From Dyadobacter sp. UC 10 (lineage in GTDB: Bacteria > Bacteroidota > Bacteroidia > Cytophagales > Spirosomataceae), in NCBI RefSeq assembly GCF_008369915.1, contig NZ_VSRN01000001.1, positions 868,001-932,000 of the forward strand: a stretch of DNA of 64,000 nt. Direction: 5' to 3'. Position 1 is the first letter of the stretch. The number at the start of each line of letters is the position of its first letter. The notes beneath the pieces were generated by a model. That model did no database searches, was not told the origin of the DNA, and was given only the letters and a program-made list of their open reading frames with translations. This document shows positions 8,353-16,993 of the stretch, one piece after another. Both the position numbers and the translations under genes were made by a program.

Positions 8353-8802
8353 TTATGAATTACACTTTTCGCAAAACGGTACGCCGCTATCGGCTGCCTT
8401 TTTCATGGTTACCGCCTGTGTAACCGCGTTCGCGACCTCAGGAGCCATATTTTTTAATCCTACCGCCAAAGCCCCCGGGGGTGCCCCCGCCAAACCACTA
8501 CCAACATACGTCTCCCCAATCAAAACCGTCTGCAACCCCACGACTATCTTCCCGCCATGCGCACACGTATCACCCATCCTCGCCGCAGGTTTTCCACCTA
8601 TAAAAACACCGGTCGAACCCAGCACAATCGTGTCCGGCGGACCGGTACATACACACATATCGCCCGAAACAGCCGCGGGCATTCCTCCAATCAGAACCGT
8701 CGGAACACCGGGCCCAGCGACCGGACCGCCGACGTGCGGCACCAGCCCGGTTACCATCGGACAGACATGCATATCGCCTAATCTTGCTGCTGGTTTTCCC
8801 AT
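8353..8802 (-). CDS. PAAR-repeat protein, T6SS spike tip
   Basis: A 149-residue PAAR protein: MGKPAARLGDMHVCP at the N-terminus, GMPAAVSGDMCVC in the middle and KPAARMGDTCAHGG further on, with the His/Cys residues that bind zinc at the cone tip. PAAR proteins cap VgrG and carry effectors. No toxin domain is fused; the tail is a helix ending in a CEKC motif. The downstream leaderless LysM-metzincin is the natural cargo. It lies 11 bp after the large PKD lipoprotein gene, so tip, cargo and envelope proteins are on one transcript. Confidence 0.9.
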   Translation of the reverse strand: MGKPAARLGDMHVCPMVTGLVPHVGGPVAGPGVPTVLIGGMPAAVSGDMCVCTGPPDTIVLGSTGVFIGGKPAARMGDTCAHGGKIVVGLQTVLIGETYVGSGLAGAPPGALAVGLKNMAPEVANAVTQAVTMKKAADSGVPFCEKCNS

Positions 8803-8813
8803 GTGGAGTGATT

Positions 8814-10964
8814 TCAGTATTTGTATTTGGCGATGTAGGTGTTCGGCATGATACCATTGTTAACCAGTTCAACGCCGTTAAATGCAGCAGTTCCTTGAAA
8901 CCAGCCAACATTATAAACTGTGCCGTCCGGAGCTACACAGATGCGAGTTGCGCGATCTTCACCCTTTCCTCCGGCCCTGACTTTGAAATTGCCGGTGGAT
9001 TCCCCATTTTCCTTATTTAATTCGCAAATAATAGCATCGGTTGAACCTTCCGATTCGAATGGAGCATTATCTAATCTTGGATATCCACCGCGCCCGCTAA
9101 AAGAACCGGCGACAAGTAAATTTCCGTTCGTGTTAATTTCAATACCCCCGGCATAATCATTACCCGACCCAAAGCCAAACTGACTCCACGTTGGCCTGAT
9201 ACTTCCACTTCTGCTATCAACTAACTTTGTCACCAGAATATCAAATACCCCTGATGAGGAAGTACTTTCGGTCATTCCGGTTATGTAAATATTTTTGTCT
9301 TTGTCGAGAACAATGTCATAACCATAATCATTAGCTTCATAACCAACATTAACAAGTCCTAGCCACGTTGAAAAGGACTTGTCCCATTTGACCACGAACA
9401 TATCGGATTGGCCAAAAGAGCTGCGAGAACCATTCAACTGTATCGAACTTTCAAAAGAGCCTACGAGATATGCGCTTCCTTCATCGTCAATGACCATTGA
9501 CTCGACTGACTGCGACCCAGCGCCGCCACCAATTGCGGGCTGTCCAACCGCGCCGTTCTCAGTATCATAGAAAACTAAAAAAAAGTCCTGGCCATCGGCA
9601 GACCGCTGCTGCGTATCAAAATAGATATTACTCTGTCGTCCATCACCGGTTACTATTCCGGTCACATATATCCTGGGTCCATCAGATGTTTGAAAAAAGC
9701 CCAAGTTACGTCCCCGATCGTTCCCTGGACCACCAAAGCTCTTAAACCAACCAGATCCCCCGTTCGTGTTCACTTTCATGACAAACCCGTCACGATCTCC
9801 CCTAAAATTGAAACCGGTTATGCGGGGTGCGCCGCCAACATAACCTGTGACATAAACGTTGCTGGCATTGTCGAGCGTAATGCCACTCGCATGATCGTCA
9901 CCTGCACTTCCATAGACGTTACCCCAGAGGCATTCGCCGGACGGGCTATATTTCGCAACATAGAAATCCGTATTGCGCGAACTGATATACCCGGCTGATC
10001 CTGTTATTCCATTACCAAAAATCGTCGTTCCCATTGTTGACCCACACACGTAAATGTTACCGCTCGCATCAGAAACAATGTCAGTAGGAAAATTATATTC
10101 ACTCTTAATTTGGATCGCACTTACTGACTTCACCCTGATTGTCACCGTCATTGTTTGCTTGTCACTTCCTCCTGCACCGGTGGCGGTCAGGACAACCGTA
10201 TATGTCCCGGGCACATTATAACTATGCTTCGGGGAGGTCTCGTTATTCGCCCCGCTATTATCCCCAAAGTCCCAGGAATAGGTATCAGCGTTGATCGAGC
10301 CGTTCGTAAAACTCACTTCGCAAGGCGCCTCGCATTCAGTTTTATCCATTGTAAAATTCGCATTAGGGCCTTCGGCTTTCACTTCGATAGTGTATTGCTG
10401 AGTATCCGACTTCCCGTCTGCATTATAGGCTGTCAGCGTTACCGTATATTTCCCGTGAGCGCTGTAAGTATGTTTCGGGTTTTGATCGGTACTCGTGTTC
10501 GGATTTGCAGACGTCGCATTGGGGTCGCCAAAATCCCACTTGTAGGTGACTGCATTGCCCGATTGGTTGTCAAATGTCACTGTTGAAGGTGCAATTCCAT
10601 CATCGCTCAGCGTATATTCGAAATCAGCTTCCGGAAGCGAGGCAGGCTCGGGTTTGACTTCCACCATTTGCGTTGCCCCACTACTCCCTCCGTCTTTACC
10701 CTTGGCAATCAGCTTCACAGCATATCTCTTTCCCTTCATATATTTATAGGTCACGGTGGCGCCCACACCAAGCGGCTCACCAGCGACGTTAAAATCCCAT
10801 TCAAAGCTCTTCGCATTTTCAGAGGTACTTGTAAATGTCACCAGGCAAGGGGCCGTACAACCATCATTCGATACAGTAAATTTCGCCACCGGCTGCGGGG
10901 GAAGTTCCATATGACAACTCACCACACTGACCAATAATAACAGCTGAATTAAAATTCTTCTCAT
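8814..10964 (-). CDS. PKD-domain lipoprotein with a C-terminal beta-propeller-like repeat region
   Basis: A 716-residue lipoprotein (signal sequence ending VVSC at residue 17). Three PKD (Ig-like) domains span about residues 22-280, each with a W-D-F-G or W-D-F core; the first and third carry a CxAPC pair. The rest is a series of repeats of about 50 residues of the SBBP/beta-propeller type, 'G.IYVCGST', 'VYVTGY', 'IYVTG', 'AYLVGS', 'IYITGM' and so on. Such proteins are adhesive or scaffold-like. Linkage to PAAR (11 bp) and to a shared T6SS-type promoter suggests an accessory role at the cell surface or periplasm, which is inference. Confidence 0.8.
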   Translation of the reverse strand: MRRILIQLLLLVSVVSCHMELPPQPVAKFTVSNDGCTAPCLVTFTSTSENAKSFEWDFNVAGEPLGVGATVTYKYMKGKRYAVKLIAKGKDGGSSGATQMVEVKPEPASLPEADFEYTLSDDGIAPSTVTFDNQSGNAVTYKWDFGDPNATSANPNTSTDQNPKHTYSAHGKYTVTLTAYNADGKSDTQQYTIEVKAEGPNANFTMDKTECEAPCEVSFTNGSINADTYSWDFGDNSGANNETSPKHSYNVPGTYTVVLTATGAGGSDKQTMTVTIRVKSVSAIQIKSEYNFPTDIVSDASGNIYVCGSTMGTTIFGNGITGSAGYISSRNTDFYVAKYSPSGECLWGNVYGSAGDDHASGITLDNASNVYVTGYVGGAPRITGFNFRGDRDGFVMKVNTNGGSGWFKSFGGPGNDRGRNLGFFQTSDGPRIYVTGIVTGDGRQSNIYFDTQQRSADGQDFFLVFYDTENGAVGQPAIGGGAGSQSVESMVIDDEGSAYLVGSFESSIQLNGSRSSFGQSDMFVVKWDKSFSTWLGLVNVGYEANDYGYDIVLDKDKNIYITGMTESTSSSGVFDILVTKLVDSRSGSIRPTWSQFGFGSGNDYAGGIEINTNGNLLVAGSFSGRGGYPRLDNAPFESEGSTDAIICELNKENGESTGNFKVRAGGKGEDRATRICVAPDGTVYNVGWFQGTAAFNGVELVNNGIMPNTYIAKYKY

Positions 10965-10976
10965 GAGCTTTGTTTG

Positions 10977-11813
10977 CTACTTCTTTTTGACAGAAAAGGT
11001 TTTCTTTTTTTCGTCCGTCGAAACACCTGAAATGGCGGTAAGTGAGACGGTGTAAGGAACATCTTTATCGGTACGTCGATAGGCATGCACGGGCGAATCA
11101 AGCACGACGGGCTTGCTGTTATCTCCAAAATTCCAGACGTAAGCGGAAGCGAACTTTGACTTGTTGACAAATGAATAGACGACAGAGTCGGTTCGGGTTG
11201 AGTCAGTCAGTACAATATCGAAATCGGCTATTGGTTTAGAAGCTGCCAGAATGGTCACGATATGGGTAGCGGTGTCAGATACAGTTTCGTTGAGGGCTGT
11301 CAACATTACTTTGAATATTCCTGCTTTATTGAATTTGTGCCTGGGCGAATGTTCATTGTTCACTGCGCTGCTGTCGCCGAATTCCCATTTGTAGCTCGTT
11401 GCATTAGTTGAGATGTTCGTAAAACTTACTTCACAAGGCGCCTGACAATTGTTGCCCGTAATAGTAAATTCCGCTTTCGGAACGATAGGTGCTATGATAG
11501 TTACAGTATTTTCCGTGCTGCTGCTGCCGTATTTAGAATTACTAATGGTCAAAACGATCCGGTATTTCCCTGCGTTGGCGAAAGTCAAAACCGGATTCTG
11601 CTCGGACGAAAAGTGCGTGCTATCCTTAAAAGCCCAATCGTACTGCCACTTGTAAACACCCTTATTTTCCGACATGTCCTTGAAGTTGACCTGACATGGC
11701 GCCTTGCAGCTGGCATTCATCATTTCGAAACGCGCTGTCGGAGCAGCGGGCTCTTGCATGGAGCATGCTACGGTTATCAGAGCAACGAATATGGGTACTA
11801 CTTTGCAGATCAT
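10977..11813 (-). CDS. Three-PKD-domain lipoprotein
   Basis: A 278-residue lipoprotein (lipobox TVAC near residue 17) made of three PKD domains. The first two contain the same CxAPC signature as its larger downstream neighbour (CKAPCQVNF, CQAPCEVSF), pointing to a common origin by duplication. No other domain is present. It lies 12 bp before the larger PKD gene and 19 bp after the preceding one. Probably an envelope scaffold for the same apparatus; no direct evidence of function. Confidence 0.75.
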   Translation of the reverse strand: MICKVVPIFVALITVACSMQEPAAPTARFEMMNASCKAPCQVNFKDMSENKGVYKWQYDWAFKDSTHFSSEQNPVLTFANAGKYRIVLTISNSKYGSSSTENTVTIIAPIVPKAEFTITGNNCQAPCEVSFTNISTNATSYKWEFGDSSAVNNEHSPRHKFNKAGIFKVMLTALNETVSDTATHIVTILAASKPIADFDIVLTDSTRTDSVVYSFVNKSKFASAYVWNFGDNSKPVVLDSPVHAYRRTDKDVPYTVSLTAISGVSTDEKKKTFSVKKK

Positions 11814-11832
11814 TTCGTATGGTTTTAGTCCG

Positions 11833-13263
11833 TTAAAACTGGTATGTTAAATGAAAACCTGCATATTGTCGGGCACCATTCCATTGGGGGGAAACAACGA
11901 GCTGCTTTCTTTTCTGTTCGAGCAGTTTGTTGTAATGCCTGGCTTTTTTCGCACTCTTACTGCCGACAAACCAAAGCACGCCTCCCGCAATGATACCAGC
12001 GCCGGCCACAAAAACCCCCGGACTTGCGAAAGAGATGAGGCTGTTGGGTTTGGCATGATAACTTGTACGGGAATTAAATTTTTCCCCATTTGCTACTCCG
12101 TCCACAACCGTATCATACCATACATCAAAAGCAGCGTTCTTTTTGTCGATCTCCGCTTTATAATCATTGTAGGCACCGTATAGGACCACGCCGGTAGCAA
12201 CGGATGCCGCCACCGCAATGCCCGCACCTGCCCGCATCAGCGCGCCCTCCCGTTTGTACTTTGTTGCTTTTTTCCCGAGAGCGGCCAATTCTGCATTCAG
12301 CGTTGCCGTTCGCCTGTCTTTGGAACTGGCAGGAGCCATTTCAGGAGATTTTTCAACTGGCTTTACACTCGCAGCCACTTCCTTTTTGGGTTCTGTTTTC
12401 GGCGCTTCTTTCTTCTCAGCAACTTCCGGCTTTTTCAATTCAGCCACCGGAACTTCCTCTTTTATTGCATTTTTTGCCGGCACCTCTTTTTTTGCCGCAT
12501 TTTCGGGCTCCTTGTTTGCAACCATTGTTACGGTTGCTTTATCAGGCGTGGCAGAAGCGGCTTTTTTAGGCTCTTCATGCCCTATGACTTCCTCCATTTT
12601 TTTCACTTCATCCGTTTTTTTAACCGGGGAAGGAGCTGTTGCAACAACGGGCGCTGTCGATGTTCCGGCCGGTGCGGATGCCACTGTATTTGCAGAAGGC
12701 TGATAATAACCGATCCTCGTGATGAGCACGATCCACTGCTTGTCAGGCTTGTCTGCGCGAAGTTCCGCTACCCTATATACGTTTTCGTATTTGGTCGTTT
12801 TTTGTCGGTGCGTGTTGGTGAATTGTGTTTTGAATGTGACCTGGACGTACGGATATTCTTTTTGCTGCACCTGGCCCACCGATACCTCGGAAATTTTGAT
12901 GCTGTACTTTGGACTTTTGTTGTAATACAATTTCAGGTCGTCCAGGTATTTGCGGATCGGCAGGTCCGGCCCTGATTTCCTGATCGTATTATCGGGGTTA
13001 ACATCATCTTCTACCATCGCCTTGTCCCCGTAAAACACCTGGTTCTGGCTTGGTAAATAGCTGTCGTATATCAACAGTTGTTTGTTGCTTTCGGTAATAT
13101 TGTCCAGCGCAATGGTGTTCAGCAGGTCGTTGAGCTGCACTTCTATGACCTTCCTGGCCTCTGCACGGATCTCCTTGATGTCTGCGGGTGCAAGTTCCTG
13201 GGTCTGCGCTACGGTCAAAGTCCGGACGAGTAACAGTAGGCAGGTGGTAAAAATCAATCGCAT
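11833..13263 (-). CDS. Exported protein with paralogous alpha+beta domain, Lys/Glu/Pro linker and C-terminal membrane/barrel segment
   Basis: A 476-residue protein with a signal peptide (cleavage near TVAQ). Residues about 25-190 form a domain also seen at the C-terminus of the 375-residue protein two genes upstream, with a shared 'LPI.KYLDDLK' element and a terminal 'W.VL..RIG' motif. Residues about 200-330 are low-complexity K/E/P/A sequence, a likely periplasm-spanning linker. Two hydrophobic stretches (about 345-365 and 415-435) follow, and the chain ends in a beta-signal-like TYQF. The unit is a plausible envelope-spanning component, but no named family was recognised. Confidence 0.6.
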   Translation of the reverse strand: MRLIFTTCLLLLVRTLTVAQTQELAPADIKEIRAEARKVIEVQLNDLLNTIALDNITESNKQLLIYDSYLPSQNQVFYGDKAMVEDDVNPDNTIRKSGPDLPIRKYLDDLKLYYNKSPKYSIKISEVSVGQVQQKEYPYVQVTFKTQFTNTHRQKTTKYENVYRVAELRADKPDKQWIVLITRIGYYQPSANTVASAPAGTSTAPVVATAPSPVKKTDEVKKMEEVIGHEEPKKAASATPDKATVTMVANKEPENAAKKEVPAKNAIKEEVPVAELKKPEVAEKKEAPKTEPKKEVAASVKPVEKSPEMAPASSKDRRTATLNAELAALGKKATKYKREGALMRAGAGIAVAASVATGVVLYGAYNDYKAEIDKKNAAFDVWYDTVVDGVANGEKFNSRTSYHAKPNSLISFASPGVFVAGAGIIAGGVLWFVGSKSAKKARHYNKLLEQKRKQLVVSPQWNGARQYAGFHLTYQF

Positions 13264-13296
13264 AAGCTATGCCGGTTAGTGTTTTTGATCTGTGAT

Positions 13297-14604
13297 TTAG
13301 GGTAGCATTGAAATCTCCACCCTCCTGTTCAATCGTTTGTTTTCCTCTGTATCATTTTTCCTTGCCGGGTACTTTCCTCCTACTCCCGCCCATAAAATCT
13401 GATTTTCGCTCACCTTTCTGGACAGTAGATAGTGACGAATCACTTTCGCACGAAATTCGGAAAGGGTTATATTTAGCTTTGAGCTGCCGACATTATCCGT
13501 ATGCCCTACAACCCGCACTTTCTTGTTGAGATGCTGTTTCAACCATGCTGCAAGCGCATCAAGCTTGGCCTTTTCATCTGATTTAAAGGTGTAATCGCTT
13601 TGATTAAAGTAAATCGTGAGCGTTTCCAGAGAATCCAGCCCCTTTGCCTTCACAGATTCAGTTTCTGTCTTTTTCACTGTGGTTTCAGGAACGCTGACGG
13701 GTCGGTTTCCTACTACGAGCCCTATGAAATTCAGTCCTTTTACCACAGAAACCTGCTCTGAATGAATCAATGCCATTTTCCTGTCAAAAACTGTAAGCCG
13801 ATAGTTGCCTGCGTGCACCAATGCCGAGTACGCCATCTTATCCAAAGGAGACAACACAATTTCATTGCCCGAATCTGCTGTAAGTTTACACGAAGCAACC
13901 ATTGAATTTCCGCTGATATTTAAAGAAAGCATGGTGATTTCCGGTGTCAGTTTAATGTCGTAAGTACCTGCTTTTTCATCTATTTTATCGAGAATAAGGT
14001 TGCCGGTGTATTCCTGATAACCTTCGGCTGAAACAGTAAATCCTACGATATCTGATTCGCCAAAAGACATAACCGTTTCCTCCGAAAGCTGCTTGCATTC
14101 CCTTTTTGCATTTCTGGTAAACTCAAAACACAATGTCCCATTTCTGACCGGCGAACCGCTGATTGCGTCGGAAACAAAGAATTTTCGCACAATAGCAGTC
14201 TTTTTCCTTTGCTCATTTTCAACCGTATACTGCGTTTGCTGGCTCTGCATATAAGGCGTGTCATTCGCCTGCGCATCAAGTGGTATCAATGGTATTTTAA
14301 CAAAAAAGTCGACCTTGTTTCCCTTATTTCTGTATGTAGTAATACCGGTGCTGATCAGGCGGTAACCTTTCTTTTCTATAATGAGCTTTGTTGCATCTGA
14401 AAGTAAATCGAGACTGAACCGTCCCTGTTCGTTTGTTGATGAAAGCAACGTGCGCCGATTCTCTTTTTCGATATAAAAAGAAACACCTGCTACGCTCGCA
14501 CCCGACCGGACATCATTGGTCTGGCCGATAATACGCAGCCGCTGAGGCAACGCATTCACGTCGCAGGCTGCCAAACTCAGCAACAAAAGCAGAAACTGTT
14601 TCAT
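13297..14604 (-). CDS. OmpA-family peptidoglycan-binding protein with carboxypeptidase-regulatory-like N-domain
   Basis: A 435-residue exported protein. After a signal peptide, residues about 22-100 are a carboxypeptidase-regulatory-like beta domain (an IIGQTNDVRSG start with a GYRLISTG end). A middle region contains a second similar repeat. Residues about 320-435 are an OmpA C-terminal domain with the TIYF, VVGHTDNVGSSKLN, LSEFRA and 'RRVEI' motifs that bind meso-diaminopimelate in peptidoglycan. In subtype iii T6SS the usual TssL/M anchor is absent, so an OmpA protein on a T6SS-like promoter is a good candidate cell-wall anchor. The anchoring role is inference. Confidence 0.8.
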   Translation of the reverse strand: MKQFLLLLLSLAACDVNALPQRLRIIGQTNDVRSGASVAGVSFYIEKENRRTLLSSTNEQGRFSLDLLSDATKLIIEKKGYRLISTGITTYRNKGNKVDFFVKIPLIPLDAQANDTPYMQSQQTQYTVENEQRKKTAIVRKFFVSDAISGSPVRNGTLCFEFTRNAKRECKQLSEETVMSFGESDIVGFTVSAEGYQEYTGNLILDKIDEKAGTYDIKLTPEITMLSLNISGNSMVASCKLTADSGNEIVLSPLDKMAYSALVHAGNYRLTVFDRKMALIHSEQVSVVKGLNFIGLVVGNRPVSVPETTVKKTETESVKAKGLDSLETLTIYFNQSDYTFKSDEKAKLDALAAWLKQHLNKKVRVVGHTDNVGSSKLNITLSEFRAKVIRHYLLSRKVSENQILWAGVGGKYPARKNDTEENKRLNRRVEISMLP

Positions 14605-14621
14605 TTAATATAATTGAATCA

Positions 14622-15749
14622 CTATTCGTCAGCCACTACGCCGATGTTCCCGAGCAGCACCGTCCAATTGGTTTTGCTTTGACCGTCAATTTCCTTTTGA
14701 TATGCTTCAAGTTTCACGCGAACGCTCTTTTTTGTAATGTCACTGTAAAGAATATTCTGGTTCTTTTCACCATAACCGGTGAACGTTTGGTTACCAACTA
14801 TGGTCCCGTAATAGTTGCCATCCTGCTCCTGTTTCAATTCACTCACATATTCGATCTGACTCCATTTGATTTGAACGTTGCCATAGGGCAGCATTTTCAG
14901 ACGTTTGAGGTACATTTCCAACGGCAGCTTTGTTACCCCTTTTTTGTTTTTTGAAGAAACCTCAATTTGTGTTTCAGGCAGGAAAAGCTGCAATGCATTC
15001 TTAATCGCCAAATCCCTTTCATTCATGGAAAAGCTCCTGTCCACGATCACTTGCAGATAGTCGCTGAACTGTTCTACTTTGGTAATTGATTTTTGCCGGT
15101 ACTCCTTATATTCCTGCTCAGACAAAACAGGCTGTTTGGCTTTTTCCGAGATCGGCTGCGGAGCGGCGGCGACTTTGGCAGGCGGGACGTTACTGCGCCT
15201 GGATGCTGGCTTGCTATATTTCAGTACTTTGTCAGCGGCAGCGCTCAACAGATTTTCGGCTTCCTCAGCATCTTTCAGTAACTGGTGCCTGCCGTCCTGA
15301 TAAATAATGGCCACCAGGTCATTTTTATTGATGGATGCAGGTTTATTGTCTTCTGTAAGGTAATTGATGGCGTCATTTTCCATCCTGATCGTTGCGGGGA
15401 TGACTTCGATCGGCGTCGACTTGATCAGCAGATCTGTTGACGGGCCAGTCGCATTGTAGAATTTTTCAAGCGACTTTCTGGAAATTTCCGGATCGGGACT
15501 TAGGTCTTTTATGACGATAAAAAGTCCATGTGCATTAAATGCGACAACTACATTCTCCCGGTCTATACCACGCCTGATCGTTGCATCACCCTTTGGTTCC
15601 AGAAATTTAATCTCCTTATCATTTGCTTCCACGATCCGGTGCGGAAATGTGTTGCCATTTCGAAAATAGAAGCGCTCCTGTGCATATAATGCGCAGGAAT
15701 TGCCGAGCAGGGCCAGAAATAGAATGATCGTACCAGACTTCATTTTCAT
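14622..15749 (-). CDS. Exported protein with two small beta domains and the paralogous C-terminal domain
   Basis: A 375-residue protein with a signal peptide or lipobox-like N-terminus (LGNSCALYAQ). The N-terminal half has two copies of a small beta domain common in Bacteroidetes ('I.a.V.E....I.Y' ... 'I.Y.dG'); a clearer copy is at the N-terminus of the barrel protein just upstream. After a proline-rich linker (about residues 185-215) the C-terminal domain (about 225-375) resembles residues 25-190 of the 476-residue protein: 'LPLEMYLKRLKMLPY', then 'W.VLLGNIG'. It probably works with these neighbours in the envelope. No enzymatic motif is visible. Confidence 0.6.
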   Translation of the reverse strand: MKMKSGTIILFLALLGNSCALYAQERFYFRNGNTFPHRIVEANDKEIKFLEPKGDATIRRGIDRENVVVAFNAHGLFIVIKDLSPDPEISRKSLEKFYNATGPSTDLLIKSTPIEVIPATIRMENDAINYLTEDNKPASINKNDLVAIIYQDGRHQLLKDAEEAENLLSAAADKVLKYSKPASRRSNVPPAKVAAAPQPISEKAKQPVLSEQEYKEYRQKSITKVEQFSDYLQVIVDRSFSMNERDLAIKNALQLFLPETQIEVSSKNKKGVTKLPLEMYLKRLKMLPYGNVQIKWSQIEYVSELKQEQDGNYYGTIVGNQTFTGYGEKNQNILYSDITKKSVRVKLEAYQKEIDGQSKTNWTVLLGNIGVVADE

Positions 15750-15763
15750 ATCAAGATCTTTGA

Positions 15764-16693
15764 TCAGTGCTGGCCTGGAAAATGGAACAGCACTCCTGCG
15801 CTTAACAAACCTAAATGCGTATTGACGCTTGTTTCGCCGGGCCTGTAATCCTTGTTTTTGCCCAGGTTGTGATACCAGTCTGCATTGATAAAAACGGCGT
15901 GGCGCGGACCTTCCAATATCGTTACACCTATTCCACCGGTTACACCAAACCCAAAGCTCTTATCCGAACAGGTCCCGCAATTCTTCACTGTTGCGCTTCC
16001 ATTCGTTTGGCGGATCTTTAATCCGCCGGCCCCCACCTGCATGACCCCAAATGCGCCGAGGGAAACTCCAATCCGCACCGGACCCGCCTTTTGGGAAGCC
16101 ATAAAAGTTAAAGGTAAAAGCAGCTGGGATTGTGTGCCTTTAATGCTGATTACTTCATCCGTCGGCACCGAGACACCGTATCCTACCTGCGTATAGAGCG
16201 CCTGAATCTGTACCCCCAATGCCTTTTTATGAAAACCAACGGTAACGCCACCGCCGTATGCCGATTCGGATCCAGTAACCAGTCCCGCTGATTCAGGAGT
16301 AAAAGACAGACCTGCGCCGATTCCTGCACCGGCATACAAGCCACTTTTATCCCAGAATTTCCCTTCCATTTTCTGCTTGCTGACGATCAGATCGGTTGGT
16401 TTTCTGGCTTTCGTACTTGCAGGTGCAGGGGAATTTATTTCCTCAACCTCACCATTATTCCAGACGATCTTCCAAACTTCTTTCTTCGGAACGGCGTATA
16501 ATGGCCCCTTCGGATCGCTTATTTTCTTGTAGGCAATGTCTGTTTTATTCACCTCCTCAATCAGCACCTCCATGATCGTCCGGTCAATTTTAAAGATTTT
16601 GTCGGGCTTACGTGCCGGCGTTTGCGCAATCGAGCTACCACATATTAGGATCGAAAACAACAGAATGATATGCCGTGGTAAACGATTGTACAT
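15764..16693 (-). CDS. Outer-membrane beta-barrel protein, first gene of the envelope/effector operon
   Basis: About 309 residues from the ATG at 16693, which begins a basic, then hydrophobic signal peptide ending SIAQ. A small beta domain follows ('IAYKKISDPKGPLYAVPKKE' then 'VWKIVWNNGE'). The remainder, from about residue 120, alternates glycine-rich strands (GLYAGAGIGAGLSF, GVSLGAFGVMQVGAGG, FGFGVTGGIGV) as in 8-strand porin-like outer-membrane proteins. An upstream TTG-initiated extension overlaps the promoter and is rejected. The palindrome/-7 promoter unit is about 50-95 bp upstream, so this gene opens the twelve-gene leftward unit. Confidence 0.75.
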   Translation of the reverse strand: MYNRLPRHIILLFSILICGSSIAQTPARKPDKIFKIDRTIMEVLIEEVNKTDIAYKKISDPKGPLYAVPKKEVWKIVWNNGEVEEINSPAPASTKARKPTDLIVSKQKMEGKFWDKSGLYAGAGIGAGLSFTPESAGLVTGSESAYGGGVTVGFHKKALGVQIQALYTQVGYGVSVPTDEVISIKGTQSQLLLPLTFMASQKAGPVRIGVSLGAFGVMQVGAGGLKIRQTNGSATVKNCGTCSDKSFGFGVTGGIGVTILEGPRHAVFINADWYHNLGKNKDYRPGETSVNTHLGLLSAGVLFHFPGQH

Positions 16694-16741
16694 GGCTGCT
16701 TGAAGTTTAGGTAAAAAGGAAACCCTGCATTTTTGACAAGC

Positions 16742-16789
16742 CAAAAATAGGCTGGTCAAAACTGGCAATCAATACGTCAATTGACGTAT
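16742..16789 (-). promoter_or_regulatory. Promoter with 7-2-7 palindromic operator before the envelope/effector operon (site 1)
   Basis: ATACGTCAATTGACGTAT at 16772-16789 is a perfect 18-bp palindrome. Reading leftward, exactly 22 bp separate it from TATTTTTG (16742-16749), a perfect match to the Bacteroidetes TAnnTTTG -7 element. The operator centre falls near -44, as for class II activator sites. The same operator and spacing occur at two other promoters in the window. Confidence 0.8.
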
Positions 16790-16993
16790 ATTTTGCTGGC
16801 TAAACTGCTCTTTATACTGCTAGCCGGAAATCGAAAGGCCGTTCCATAATCCGGGTCTGTACATGCAAGTGAAGCCGCACTAACCGTTGTAAAATAACTT
16901 GCGGAAATCCAAGTAGATAATGAACAACAATCGTATTTTTATACAATTTCGGATACCCCGTTCGTATCACGGCATTGTAAAATACTATCTTCT

